Source: Rubrivivax sp. (GTDB lineage: Bacteria > Pseudomonadota > Gammaproteobacteria > Burkholderiales > Burkholderiaceae_C). From it: DNA of 41,033 nucleotides. The notes beneath the pieces are model-generated. The model did no database searches, was not told the DNA's origin, and saw nothing but the letters and a program-made list of their open reading frames with translations. Location of the stretch: the NCBI GenBank assembly GCA_021297985.1, contig JAJTGU010000035.1:1-41033 (forward strand). The letters are read 5' to 3'. Below, piece after piece: positions 16,776 through 26,000 of the stretch; position 1 is the first letter of the stretch, and every line of letters begins with the position of its first letter. The position numbers were made by a program, and so were the translations under genes.

Positions 16776-17738
16776 TCAGGCCGCCATCGGCACCAGGAAG
16801 TCACGGCTGATGCCGACCCCGAGATCGCCGACACGATCCAGGAACTGCGTCAGGTAGGCATGCAGGCCGGTGGCCAGGATCTCGTCGATGCGGCCGTACT
16901 TCAGGTCGCTTTGCAGCCGCCCGGCACGACGCAGCGTCTCGCCACTCTGCGCATTGGCCACCTGGCTCAGATTGAGCACCAGGTCGTTCATGCACGCCGC
17001 GAGCGAGCGCGGCATGTCCGGGCGAAGGATCAGCAACTCGGCCACCCGCTCGGGCCGGATCACGTTGCGGTAGACCTTGCGGTAGATCTCGAAACCGGAG
17101 ACCGACCGCAGGATGGCACTCCAGTGATAGAAATCGACCTCCTGGCTCTCCTTGATGTTGTCGGTGCCGAAGTAGTCGCCCGCCAGCGCGTGGAACTTCA
17201 CGTCGAGCAGACGCGCGGTGTTGTCGGCGCGTTCGAGAAAGGTGCCCACGCGCAGGAAGTGCAGTGCCTCGTCCTGCAGCATCGTGCCCACGGTCACGCC
17301 GCGCGACAGGTGCGAGCGGAACTTCACCCACTCGAAGGTCTGCCCCGGATCGCGGTCGAAGGCGCCTTCCTTCATCAGCCGGTTGAACTCCAGCCACGTC
17401 TGGTTCATGGTCTCCCAGACCTCGGTCGTCAGCGCACCGCGAACGGCCCGCGCGTTCTCGCGCGCGGCACGGATGCACGAGACGATGGCCGACGGGTTGC
17501 TCTCGTCGCGGACCATGAAGTCCATGACGTTCCGGGCGTTGATGTCCTGGTGCTTCTGGCCATAGGCCCAGGTCAGCTCGCTGATCGACAGCAGGCCGCG
17601 CCAGCCGCGTTCGGACTCCAGCGCCGACTGCGGCAGAAGCGAGGTCTGGTAATTGACATCGAGCATGCGTGCGGTGTTTTCGGCACGTTCGATGTAGCGG
17701 GCCATCCAGAACAGATGGTCGGCGGTGCGTGACAACAT
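16776..17738 (-). CDS. Alpha-E domain protein (DUF403, COG2307)
   Basis: 320-residue all-helical protein of the alpha-E family. MLSRTADHLFWMARYIERAEN is the signature N-terminus, repeated in variant form at FLRVGTFLERADNTARLLDV. The function is not biochemically established. Comparative work on amidoligase operons (Iyer, Aravind and colleagues) places it with circularly permuted ATP-grasp enzymes and transglutaminases in predicted peptide synthesis or tagging pathways. Start ATG at 17738 has GGAG nine bases upstream. The gene follows the ATP-grasp gene after 27 bp and precedes the histidine kinase by 9 bp. Confidence 0.92.
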   Translation of the reverse strand: MLSRTADHLFWMARYIERAENTARMLDVNYQTSLLPQSALESERGWRGLLSISELTWAYGQKHQDINARNVMDFMVRDESNPSAIVSCIRAARENARAVRGALTTEVWETMNQTWLEFNRLMKEGAFDRDPGQTFEWVKFRSHLSRGVTVGTMLQDEALHFLRVGTFLERADNTARLLDVKFHALAGDYFGTDNIKESQEVDFYHWSAILRSVSGFEIYRKVYRNVIRPERVAELLILRPDMPRSLAACMNDLVLNLSQVANAQSGETLRRAGRLQSDLKYGRIDEILATGLHAYLTQFLDRVGDLGVGISRDFLVPMAA

Positions 17739-17765
17739 GGTCGTGATCTCCGTGTCGATGGGGCG

Positions 17766-19217
17766 TCAGCCTTCCAGCACCCAGGTGTCCTTGGTGCCGC
17801 CACCCTGCGAGCTGTTGACGACCAGCGAGCCGGCCTTCAATGCGACCCGGGTCAAGCCGCCGGGCACGGTCTGCACGCTGGTGCCCGACAGCACGAACGG
17901 GCGCAGGTCGATGTGGCGCGGTGCGATGCCCGACTCGACGTAGGTCGGACAGGTCGACAGTGCCAGCGTGGGTTGGGCGATGTAGTTGTCGGGCCTGGCC
18001 TTCAGCACGTCGCGGAACTCCTCGATCTCGGCCTTGCTCGCCGCCGGGCCGACCAGCATGCCGTAGCCGCCGGCACCGTGGACCTCCTTGACGACGAGCT
18101 TGTCGAGGTTGGCGAGCACGTGTTCGAGCTGCTTCGGGTCGCGGCACTGGTACGTCGGCACGTTCTGCAGGATCGGGGTCTCGCCGAGATAGAACTCGAT
18201 CATCTTCGGCACGTAGGGATAGATGCTCTTGTCGTCGGCGATGCCGGTGCCGATGGCGTTGGCCAAGGTGATGTTGCCGGCGCGGTAGACGTCCAGCAGC
18301 CCGGCGCAGCCGAGCGTGGAGTCCTTGCGGAAGTGCGTCGGATCGAGGAAGTCGTCGTCGACGCGCCGATAGATCACGTCGACCCGGCGCGGACCCTGCG
18401 TCGTGCGCATGTAGACGAAGCCTTCGCGCACGAACAGGTCCTGGCCTTCGACGATCTCGATGCCCATCTGCTGGGCCAGGAAGGCGTGCTCGAAGTAGGC
18501 GCTGTTGTACATGCCGGGCGTCAGCAGCACGCAGGTCGGCTCGTTGACGCCGGCCGGTGCCACGGTGCGAAGCGTCTCGAGCAGCAGGTCGGGGTAGTGG
18601 GCGACCGGGGCCACGCGATGCATCTCGAACAGCTGCGGGAACAGGCGCATCGTCATCTTGCGGTTCTCGAGCATGTAGCTCACGCCGCTGGGCACCCGCA
18701 GGTTGTCCTCGAGCACGTAGTACTCGCCGCTCCCGTCGGCCTGACCGGCGCGCACGATGTCGATGCCGGCGATGTGCGAATAGACGTTGCCAGGCACGTT
18801 GACGCCCATCATCTCGGGCCTGAACTGCGCGTTGTTCAGGACCTGGTCCGCCGGCACGACACCGGCCTTGAGGATCTCCTGGCCGTGGTAGACATCGTGG
18901 ATGAAGCGGTTCAGCGCCGTCACGCGCTGGGCCAGCCCGAGCTCCATGCGCGCCCACTCGTCGCCGGGGATCACGCGCGGGATCAGGTCGAAGGGGATCA
19001 GGCGTTCGGTGCCGGCCCCGTCCTCGTCCTTCGCGCCGTAGACGGCGAAGGTGATGCCGACACGGCGGAAGATCAGCTCGGCCTCCTCACGTCGCTGGCG
19101 CATCAGGTCCTCGTCCTGGCTCGCAAGCCAACGGGCATAGGTGGCGTAGTGCGCCCGCACCGCGGACCCGGCCGCGTACGGCGGCGTCGGCAGCATCTCG
19201 TCGTAAGGATGGTTCAT
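17766..19217 (-). CDS. Circularly permuted ATP-grasp protein (DUF404/DUF407)
   Basis: 483-residue COG2308 protein predicted to be an ATP-dependent carboxylate-amine ligase. It keeps the recognisable order: PFDLIPRVIPGDEW (about 75-89), YYVLEDNLRVPSGVSYML (167-184), YFEHAFLAQQMGIEIVEGQDL, DVIYRRVDDDFLDP, and late in the chain the glycine-rich nucleotide loop VVKEVHGAGGYGM with K377 and G381-G386. This late loop reflects the circular permutation. It ends SSQGGGTKDTWVLEG. ATG at 19217 overlaps the stop of the upstream transglutaminase (ATGA), so the two are translationally coupled. The substrate is unknown; peptide-bond formation is inferred from the family. Confidence 0.93.
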   Translation of the reverse strand: MNHPYDEMLPTPPYAAGSAVRAHYATYARWLASQDEDLMRQRREEAELIFRRVGITFAVYGAKDEDGAGTERLIPFDLIPRVIPGDEWARMELGLAQRVTALNRFIHDVYHGQEILKAGVVPADQVLNNAQFRPEMMGVNVPGNVYSHIAGIDIVRAGQADGSGEYYVLEDNLRVPSGVSYMLENRKMTMRLFPQLFEMHRVAPVAHYPDLLLETLRTVAPAGVNEPTCVLLTPGMYNSAYFEHAFLAQQMGIEIVEGQDLFVREGFVYMRTTQGPRRVDVIYRRVDDDFLDPTHFRKDSTLGCAGLLDVYRAGNITLANAIGTGIADDKSIYPYVPKMIEFYLGETPILQNVPTYQCRDPKQLEHVLANLDKLVVKEVHGAGGYGMLVGPAASKAEIEEFRDVLKARPDNYIAQPTLALSTCPTYVESGIAPRHIDLRPFVLSGTSVQTVPGGLTRVALKAGSLVVNSSQGGGTKDTWVLEG

Positions 19218-20191
19218 CGTGGTTTCGCCTCGTGGGCTGGGGATTCGGCGATGGGCTCGTCGTGGGGGAATGTCGTCGGCAGTTGCCGGGTGCGCACCGC
19301 GACCTGGAAACGATGCGTGCCGCCACCGCGAATGGTGCCTCGCAGGGGTGCCACGTCGCCGTAGTCGCGACCGACGGCCAGCCGGACGTGACCGACGCCG
19401 GGCACGCAGTCGTTGGTCGGGTCCAGGTCCAGCCAGGCGTCGCGACCGTCGAAGCCCGGCAGCGCCCCAGGGCACCACACCTGGACCCAGGCGTGCGACG
19501 CATCGGCACCGACCAGGCTGCGACCGTCTTCAGGCGCGTGGGTCAGAAGATAACCGCTGACATAGCGGGCCGCCAGCCCGGCCATGCGCAGGGCGCCGAT
19601 CATCGCGTGGGCGAAGTCCTGGCACACGCCGCGACGCTGCATGAGCACCGTGTGCAGCGGGGTGTCCACCGTCGTGCTCGCACCGTCGTACGCAAACTCG
19701 CCGTGCACGTGCTGCATCAGCGCAAGAGCCAGCTCGGCAACCGGACGCCCGGGGGTCAGCAGCGGCTCGACCAGGGTGCGCAGCACGTCGAGCCGCGGCA
19801 CGTAGGGCGATGGAAGCGAGAACTCCACGGCCGGGTGCGGGGGCCGGTGCGGCCGATAACGCAGCGCGTCAGCCACCTGCTCCCACGGTTCCGAAGCCGC
19901 AGCGTCGAGCGCCCCGAAGCGCGGCGCGACGCGCACGCGGCTTCGCGAGCGCACACGCAGCGACGAATGGCTGCGTTCGAGCTCGAAATGCAGCTGCGGG
20001 TTGCCGAAGCTGTCGATGCTGCTGCGCCGGTGGCTGGGCTCGGGTGCGACCTCGAGATCGAAGTCCATCACCTGCTGCGCGGCATCGGCCAAGGGTCGCA
20101 GGTGCGCGCGGTGATGGGCCAGTCCCACCGGGCTGGCGTAGGCGTAGTGCGTGATGTGCTCGATCTCGAGCAGCGCAGGGGCGGGACTCAT
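19214..20191 (-). CDS. Transglutaminase-like protease/amidase, COG1305
   Basis: 325-residue cytosolic protein with a bacterial transglutaminase N-terminal beta domain (IEHITHYAYASPVGLAHHRAHL, about 10-90) and a papain-like transglutaminase core. The catalytic triad is visible: Cys in RRGVCQDFAHAM (C190), His in DASHAWVQVW (H233) and Asp in WLDLDPTND (about 255-257). Such proteins can hydrolyse or transfer amide bonds, and in this operon type it may trim or attach the product of the ATP-grasp enzymes. ATG 20191 (MSPAPALLEIEH) starts directly before the conserved strand. It lies 4 bp after the fused ATP-grasp/alpha-E gene, and its stop overlaps the next start. Confidence 0.92.
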   Translation of the reverse strand: MSPAPALLEIEHITHYAYASPVGLAHHRAHLRPLADAAQQVMDFDLEVAPEPSHRRSSIDSFGNPQLHFELERSHSSLRVRSRSRVRVAPRFGALDAAASEPWEQVADALRYRPHRPPHPAVEFSLPSPYVPRLDVLRTLVEPLLTPGRPVAELALALMQHVHGEFAYDGASTTVDTPLHTVLMQRRGVCQDFAHAMIGALRMAGLAARYVSGYLLTHAPEDGRSLVGADASHAWVQVWCPGALPGFDGRDAWLDLDPTNDCVPGVGHVRLAVGRDYGDVAPLRGTIRGGGTHRFQVAVRTRQLPTTFPHDEPIAESPAHEAKPR

Positions 20192-20195
20192 CGCG

Positions 20196-23036
20196 TCAGA
20201 CACTTTGCTGGCTGCCGTGGGCGGGCGTGAAGCAGCGCTCGGCGATGCGGTCCGACAGCGTCGTCGCGCGGGTTTCAAGGTCGCTCGCGAGCGCGACGAT
20301 CATCGCGGCGAGCGCTTCGTCGGTGGCGGCATCGTCCAGCTCCTCGGGGCCAAGACCGACGCCGCGGGCCGGCAGCAGGCTGACCAGCACCTCAGCGCCC
20401 TCGTCGACGCCGGAAGCGGGCAGCTTGGACAGCTCGGTTCGCAGACGCCGCAGCACGCCCGCGAGCGAGCGCGGGTTGGTCGAGTCCAGCACCAGCAACT
20501 CGGTGAGCGCCAGGGCGTCGTCGTGGCGCTGGTAGCGCGCACGGTAGGTGATGGCGCTGTCGAACAGGGCCAGCAGCAGCTCGGTGCCAGCGCCACCCCC
20601 GGCAACACCGCCCGGCGAGCTGGGGTCGAGCAACAGGCGCAGGGTCTGCGACATGCCGATCAGGCGCTCGATCAGCCGGCCGGTGGCCAGCAGCCGCCAA
20701 CCGTGGTCGCGGGTCATGCGATCGGTCTGCGCACCGGTGACGGCCGCCAGCTGCCAGGCCAGGGTGTCGAGCGCGGCCAAGGCACGCGCCGGTGTCGGCA
20801 GCCGGGCGTCGGATTCGCCCGTCGCGTCACTGGGCGGCTCCGAGATCTGGGCCAGGTCGGCATCCCCGGAGCCGTCACCGTCCAGCGCGAAGCTGTCGTC
20901 CGCCGGCCGGGCCGCAGCCTGCAGTGCTTCGTGCAGATCGCTGCGCATGCGGCGCAGCAGCAGCCATTGCTCGTCGGACAAGCGTTCGCGCAGCGCCAGC
21001 GCCAGGTTCTCCAGCGAGCGAAGCGACTGCGCGACGCTGCCCCCTTGTGCATCGCCCAGGGCGGCGAGGACGGCACGCTCGAAGAGCTGCGGCGACCGGG
21101 CCAGCGCCGGCACGGCCGTGCTGACGAGCCCCTGGGCCCAGGCCAGTTGCGACAGCGCGCGGTCCAGGCGCTGCGGTGCGGTGCCGGCCAGGGGGCTTGC
21201 GGACATCGACTGCATCTGCGACATCGGCGACATCGACGACATCGACGACATCGGCGGGAGCGGCGGCAACGGTGTCAAGGCCCCTGACTCGTCGACGTCG
21301 GCCACATCGTCGCCGCTGCCCAGCCAGGCCAGCGTGGCGCGCGCCAGGCGCAGCTGCTGCTCGCAGCGCTCGGTGTAGCGGCCGAGCCAGAACAGGTTCT
21401 CGCCCGTGCGGCTGGCGACCAGCCAGCGCCGCTGGTGGATGTCGCTCCAGACCAGGCGCGGCCGGTGCGGCGCTTCGACGGCCACGCCGGCGCGGCGTTG
21501 TGCGGCCTCGGCCAGCACCCATGTGTCCAGACTCGAGCCGCCACGCTGCATCGAGACACTGGCGTCCTCGCGTTGGGCGACACGGGTCATGCCGCCGGGC
21601 AGCACCTGCCAGCGGCCGTCGCGGTCGAGCATCGCGTAGACACGCAGCATCGCCGGCCGCGCGCCAAGCACGCCACCCTGGCGGATCGGCGCGCGCGAGA
21701 AGCGCAGCCGGCCCTGCACGGTCCAGGCGCCGGGGTCGGCGTCGAGGTCGAGCGCCGCGGCGTCGTGCACCTGCGAGGTCCGGCCGGCCCTCGGAAAAGT
21801 ACTGCGCACGACCTTGCCGGCCTGCCGCTCGCGCACATCGGTCAACGCGGCGGCTTCGCCACACCACCAGGTCGGCAGCGACGGCAGCACCAGCGTCTCG
21901 TCGAACAGGGCCTCGGCGATGCCGGGCAGAAAACCCTGGAGCGCCGGCGACTCGACGAAGGCGCTGCCCAGCGCGTTGGCCATCACGACCGTGCCCGCGC
22001 GCGCCGCCTGCATCAGGCCGGGCACGCCGATCGACGAGTCCGGCCGCAGTTCGAGCGGATCGCAGTAGTCGTCGTCGAGCCGGCGCAGGATGCCATGCAC
22101 CGGCTCCAGGCCCTCGACCGTCTGCAGGTACAGCCGCTCGCCGCGCACCGTGAGGTCGCCCCCTTCGACCAGCGTGACGCCGAGTTCACGCGCGAGGTAG
22201 ACATGCTCGAAGTAGGTCTCGCTGTAGCGCCCGGGGGTCAGCAGCACGAGCCGTGGCGCGCCGTCACCGGCCCGCCGGGCGACCTCGGTCGCCGCGTGTT
22301 CGAGCGCATCGACGAGGGAGCGCACGCTGTCGGCCACGGGTCGCACCGCCAGGGCCTGGAAGGCCTCGGGGAACTGGCGTGCGATCAGCATCCGGTTGTG
22401 CAGCACGTAGCCCAGGCCCGAAGGCCCTTGTGTGCGCTGCGCGACCAGCCACCACAGACCGTCGGGGCCGCGAGCCAGGTCAAAGGCGACGATGTAGAGG
22501 TGACGCTCGCCACCGGGCACCGAGCCCAGCAGGCCCCGCAACCAGCCGGGGTGGCGAAACAGCAGCTCGCCCGGCAGGAGGCCCTCGCGCAGCAGACGCT
22601 GCGGACCATAGGCATCGACCAGCACCGCCTCCAGCAGGCGCGCCCGCTGGACGACGCCGGCCTCGATCCGGGCCCAGTCGGCCGGTGCGATCAGCTGCGG
22701 CAGCAACTCCAGCGACCAGGGACGTGCGGCGACGCCCTGCTCGCCGAAGACGTTGTGGGTGATGCCATCGCGCTGGAGCTGCTCGGCGACCTGCGCACTG
22801 CGACGCTCGAAAGCAGCCGAACCCGCCTCGCCAGCGATGCCCGCGGCCGGGAGCGTGGCGGCGAATCGGCGCCATGGCTCGCGCAGGCTGCCGTCGAGGC
22901 CACGCAATTCGTCCCAGACGCCGGGCTCCGGCGGCAGCGCCCGATGCAGCAGCGCACGTTCGCCGAGCGCCGCAGCCTGAGGTCCGCCAGTCACGGTGTC
23001 GGGGTCGGCAAACAGTGGCGGGGTGCCGGGACGCAT
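20196..23036 (-). CDS. Fused circularly permuted ATP-grasp and alpha-E protein
   Basis: 946-residue fusion of the two domain types that also occur as separate genes downstream. Residues about 75-540 are the ATP-grasp part (LVLLTPGRYSETYFEHVYLA, HGILRRLDDDYCDP, MQRGGSSLDTWVLAE). Residues about 555-935 are the alpha-E part (LVASRTGENLFWLGRYTERCEQQLRL, then LVLDSTNPRSLAGVLRRLR). Where the stand-alone ATP-grasp has the loop KEVHGAGGYGM, this one reads KVVRSTFPRAG, so nucleotide binding may differ or be lost. A Met/Ser/Pro repeat (about 595-612) lies inside the alpha-E part and comes from a 9-bp DNA repeat. It starts 31 bp after the large transglutaminase gene and ends 4 bp before the small one. 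Catalytic role is inferred. Confidence 0.92.
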   Translation of the reverse strand: MRPGTPPLFADPDTVTGGPQAAALGERALLHRALPPEPGVWDELRGLDGSLREPWRRFAATLPAAGIAGEAGSAAFERRSAQVAEQLQRDGITHNVFGEQGVAARPWSLELLPQLIAPADWARIEAGVVQRARLLEAVLVDAYGPQRLLREGLLPGELLFRHPGWLRGLLGSVPGGERHLYIVAFDLARGPDGLWWLVAQRTQGPSGLGYVLHNRMLIARQFPEAFQALAVRPVADSVRSLVDALEHAATEVARRAGDGAPRLVLLTPGRYSETYFEHVYLARELGVTLVEGGDLTVRGERLYLQTVEGLEPVHGILRRLDDDYCDPLELRPDSSIGVPGLMQAARAGTVVMANALGSAFVESPALQGFLPGIAEALFDETLVLPSLPTWWCGEAAALTDVRERQAGKVVRSTFPRAGRTSQVHDAAALDLDADPGAWTVQGRLRFSRAPIRQGGVLGARPAMLRVYAMLDRDGRWQVLPGGMTRVAQREDASVSMQRGGSSLDTWVLAEAAQRRAGVAVEAPHRPRLVWSDIHQRRWLVASRTGENLFWLGRYTERCEQQLRLARATLAWLGSGDDVADVDESGALTPLPPLPPMSSMSSMSPMSQMQSMSASPLAGTAPQRLDRALSQLAWAQGLVSTAVPALARSPQLFERAVLAALGDAQGGSVAQSLRSLENLALALRERLSDEQWLLLRRMRSDLHEALQAAARPADDSFALDGDGSGDADLAQISEPPSDATGESDARLPTPARALAALDTLAWQLAAVTGAQTDRMTRDHGWRLLATGRLIERLIGMSQTLRLLLDPSSPGGVAGGGAGTELLLALFDSAITYRARYQRHDDALALTELLVLDSTNPRSLAGVLRRLRTELSKLPASGVDEGAEVLVSLLPARGVGLGPEELDDAATDEALAAMIVALASDLETRATTLSDRIAERCFTPAHGSQQSV
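21201..21254. repeat. 9-bp tandem repeat inside the fusion gene
   Basis: Six units of a 9-bp motif close to CGACATCGA, some diverged, read on the minus strand as Met-Ser-Ser/Pro type tripeptides. In-frame unit gain or loss would change linker length without frameshift. Low complexity suggests a flexible, fast-evolving spacer. Confidence 0.8.
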
Positions 23037-23067
23037 GCGATGGCGGCTCAGCGATGGATCCGGGCGC

Positions 23068-26000
23068 TCATGGCCGGCGCAGATCGAGCGTGAACGGGAA
23101 CTCGAGGCTGGCCACCGCCGGCTTCACGTCCATCGTGCCGGGCGTGTGGCCGCTGCGGAAGAAGCGCGTCAGTCGCCGGCTTTCGGCCTCGTAGGCGTTG
23201 ACGGGGAAGCTGTCGTAGCTGAGTCCGCCCGGATGGGCGACGTGGTAGCGGCAACCGCCCAGCGAACGCCGCATCCAGGTGTCGACGACGTCGAAGGTCA
23301 GCGGCGCGTGCACGCCGATCGTCGGGTGCAGCGCCGACGGCGGCTGCCAGGCCCGGTAGCGCACGCCGCAGACGAATTCGCCGACACGGCCCGTGGGCTG
23401 CAGCGGCACCGCGCGCCCATTGACGGCGATCACATGGCGATTGCCGTTCATGCCGCTGACCTTGATCTCCATGCGTTCCAGCGACGAATCGACATAGCGC
23501 GCGGTCCCGCCCGGGGCGCCCTCCTCGCCCATCACGTGCCAAGGCTCGAGCGCGTTGCGCAGCGCGATGTCCAGCCCCGCCACGTGCAGCGTGCCGACCA
23601 GGGGGAAGCGGAAGCTGAAATGCGGCGAGAACCAGGCCGACTCGAAGGCGAAGCCGGCCGCGTTCAGCTCGGCGATCACGTCGTCGAAGTCCATCTGCAC
23701 GAAGGTCGGCAGCATGAAGCGGTCATGCAGCGACGTGCCCCAACGCGTCAGCCGGGTCGTCGTGCCACCCCGGTAGGGCTCGTTCCAGAAGCGCGCCACC
23801 AGGGCCCGCAGCAGCAGTTGCTGGGCCAGGCTCATGCGCGCATGCGGCGGCATCTCGAAGGCGCGCAGCTCCAGCAGGCCGAGCCGCCCGGTCGTGCCGT
23901 CGGGCGAAAACAGCTTGTCGATGCAGAACTCGGTGCGGTGGGTGTTGCCGGTCACGTCGACCAGCAGGTTGCGCAGCAGCCGGTCGACCAGCCAGGGTGG
24001 GCAGTGGCCCCAGTGCGCCACCTGCCGCTCGAGCTCGGCCAGCGCGATCTCGACCTCGTAGAGCTGGTCGTCGCGCGCCTCGTCGACCCGAGGGTGCTGG
24101 CTGGTCGGGCCGATGAACATGCCCGAGAACAGGAAGCTCAGGGACGGGTGGTTGTGCCAGTAGGCGATCAGGCTGGCGAGCAGGTCCGGCCGGCGCAGGA
24201 AGGGGCTGTCCGCCGGCGTCGCGCCACCGAGCACGAAGTGGTTGCCGCCCCCGGTGCCGGTGTGGCGGCCGTCGACCATGAACTTCTCGCTCGACAGGCG
24301 CGTCTGGTGCGCGGCCTCGTAGAGGAATTCGGTGTGGTCGAGAAGCTGCGTCCAGTCGTGGGCCGGGTGGATGTTGACCTCGATCACGCCCGGGTCGGGC
24401 GTGACCTGCAGCATCTTCAGCCGCGGGTCGCGCGGCGGGCCGTAACCTTCGAGCACGACGGGCATCGACAGGTCGGCGGCCGTGGCCTCGACGGCGCTCA
24501 GCAGCAGCAGGTAGTCCTCGAGGAAGCGCAGCGGCGGCATGAAGACATACAGCACGCCGCTTTGCCCGCCGTGGGCGCGTTCGGCCTTGGGACCGTTCGC
24601 GCGCTGCGGGTCGCGGACCTCGACGCACAGGGCGGTGCGCGTCAGCTCGCCGGCGGACTCGAAGCGTGCCGGTACTTTCAGCGGGTCGCGCGGGTGACCA
24701 TGCTGCGGCAGATGCTCGCTGGACGCGACCGGGCCGGCGGGCCCGACGCGCCCGTTGGCGTCGCCCCCCCAGCCCATGCGCGGCTGGCCTTCCGCGCCAC
24801 CATGAACCGGATGCGCCGGCGTGGGCGCCGCCTCGGAGCCCTTGCCCTCCGCCGTGGCATCGGCGTCAGCCGTCGCAGCACCGGAGCGGCTGGCCAAGCC
24901 CTGCATGCGCAGCGACGCCGCAGCCGGCAGCGCCGGCTGAGGCGCAAACGGGTCTTGGGCCATCGTCCAGGGCCGGTCACCCGGCGCGGCCCAGGGCTGC
25001 GAGTCCAGCGGCAGCCGGTAGCCCATCGGTGAATCGCCGGGCATCAGGTACAGCCGCTCGTCGCGCATGAACCAGGGGCCACTGACCCAGGACGGGCCGG
25101 CCGTCCCGACCTGCCACTCGCGCTTGAGCGGCAACAGGTAGCCCACCGGCTTGTCCAGGCCAAAGGCGAAGACCCGGCGCAGGCGCACCCGCTCCATCTC
25201 GTCGTCGAGTCGCGCGTCGAAAGGATCGACGTTGACCGGCAGCCGGCGCTCGCGCCAGAGGTAGTACCAGGTGTCCTCGTAGCCCGGCTGCACCCAGCGC
25301 GGCGACAGCCCGAGCCGGACACTCAGGTTCTGGATGAAGCGCTGGGCGTCGGCGGCGGTGCGCCGCTGCGGGATGCGCTCGTCGGCAAACAGGCTCGGGT
25401 CGGTCCAGATCGGTTGGCCGTCGGCCCGCCAGCAGACCGACAAGGCCCAACGCGGCAGCTGCTCGCCGGGGTACCACTTGCCCTGGCCGAAGTGCAGGAA
25501 GCCGCCCTGCCCGTACTTGGCCAGCAGTCGATGTGTCAGTTCGGTCGCGTAGCCGCGCTTGGTCGGACCCAGCGCATCGGTGTTCCACTCCGCGGCGTCG
25601 CGGTCGCGTTCGGCGATGAAGGTCGGCTCGCCACCCATGGTCAGGCGCACGTCGCCCGCCGCCAGCTGCGCGTCGACCTGGTGGCCCAGAGCCACGATCT
25701 TCTGCCACTGCGGCTCGGTGTAGGGCAGCGTGACACGCGGGGACTCGTGGATCCGCGACACCGACATCGTGTGCTCGAACTGCACCTCGCACTCATCGAC
25801 GGCGCCGCTGACCGGCGCTGCGCTCGAGGGCTCCGGCGTGCAGGCGACCGGGATGTGGCCCTCGCCGGCCATCAGGCCCGAGGTCGGGTCCAGCCCGACC
25901 CAGCCGGCACCGGGCAGGTAGACCTCGCACCAGGCGTGCAGGTCGGTGAAGTCCGAGTCGGCGCCGACCGGGCCGTCGAGTGCCTTCACGTCGGGCTTGA

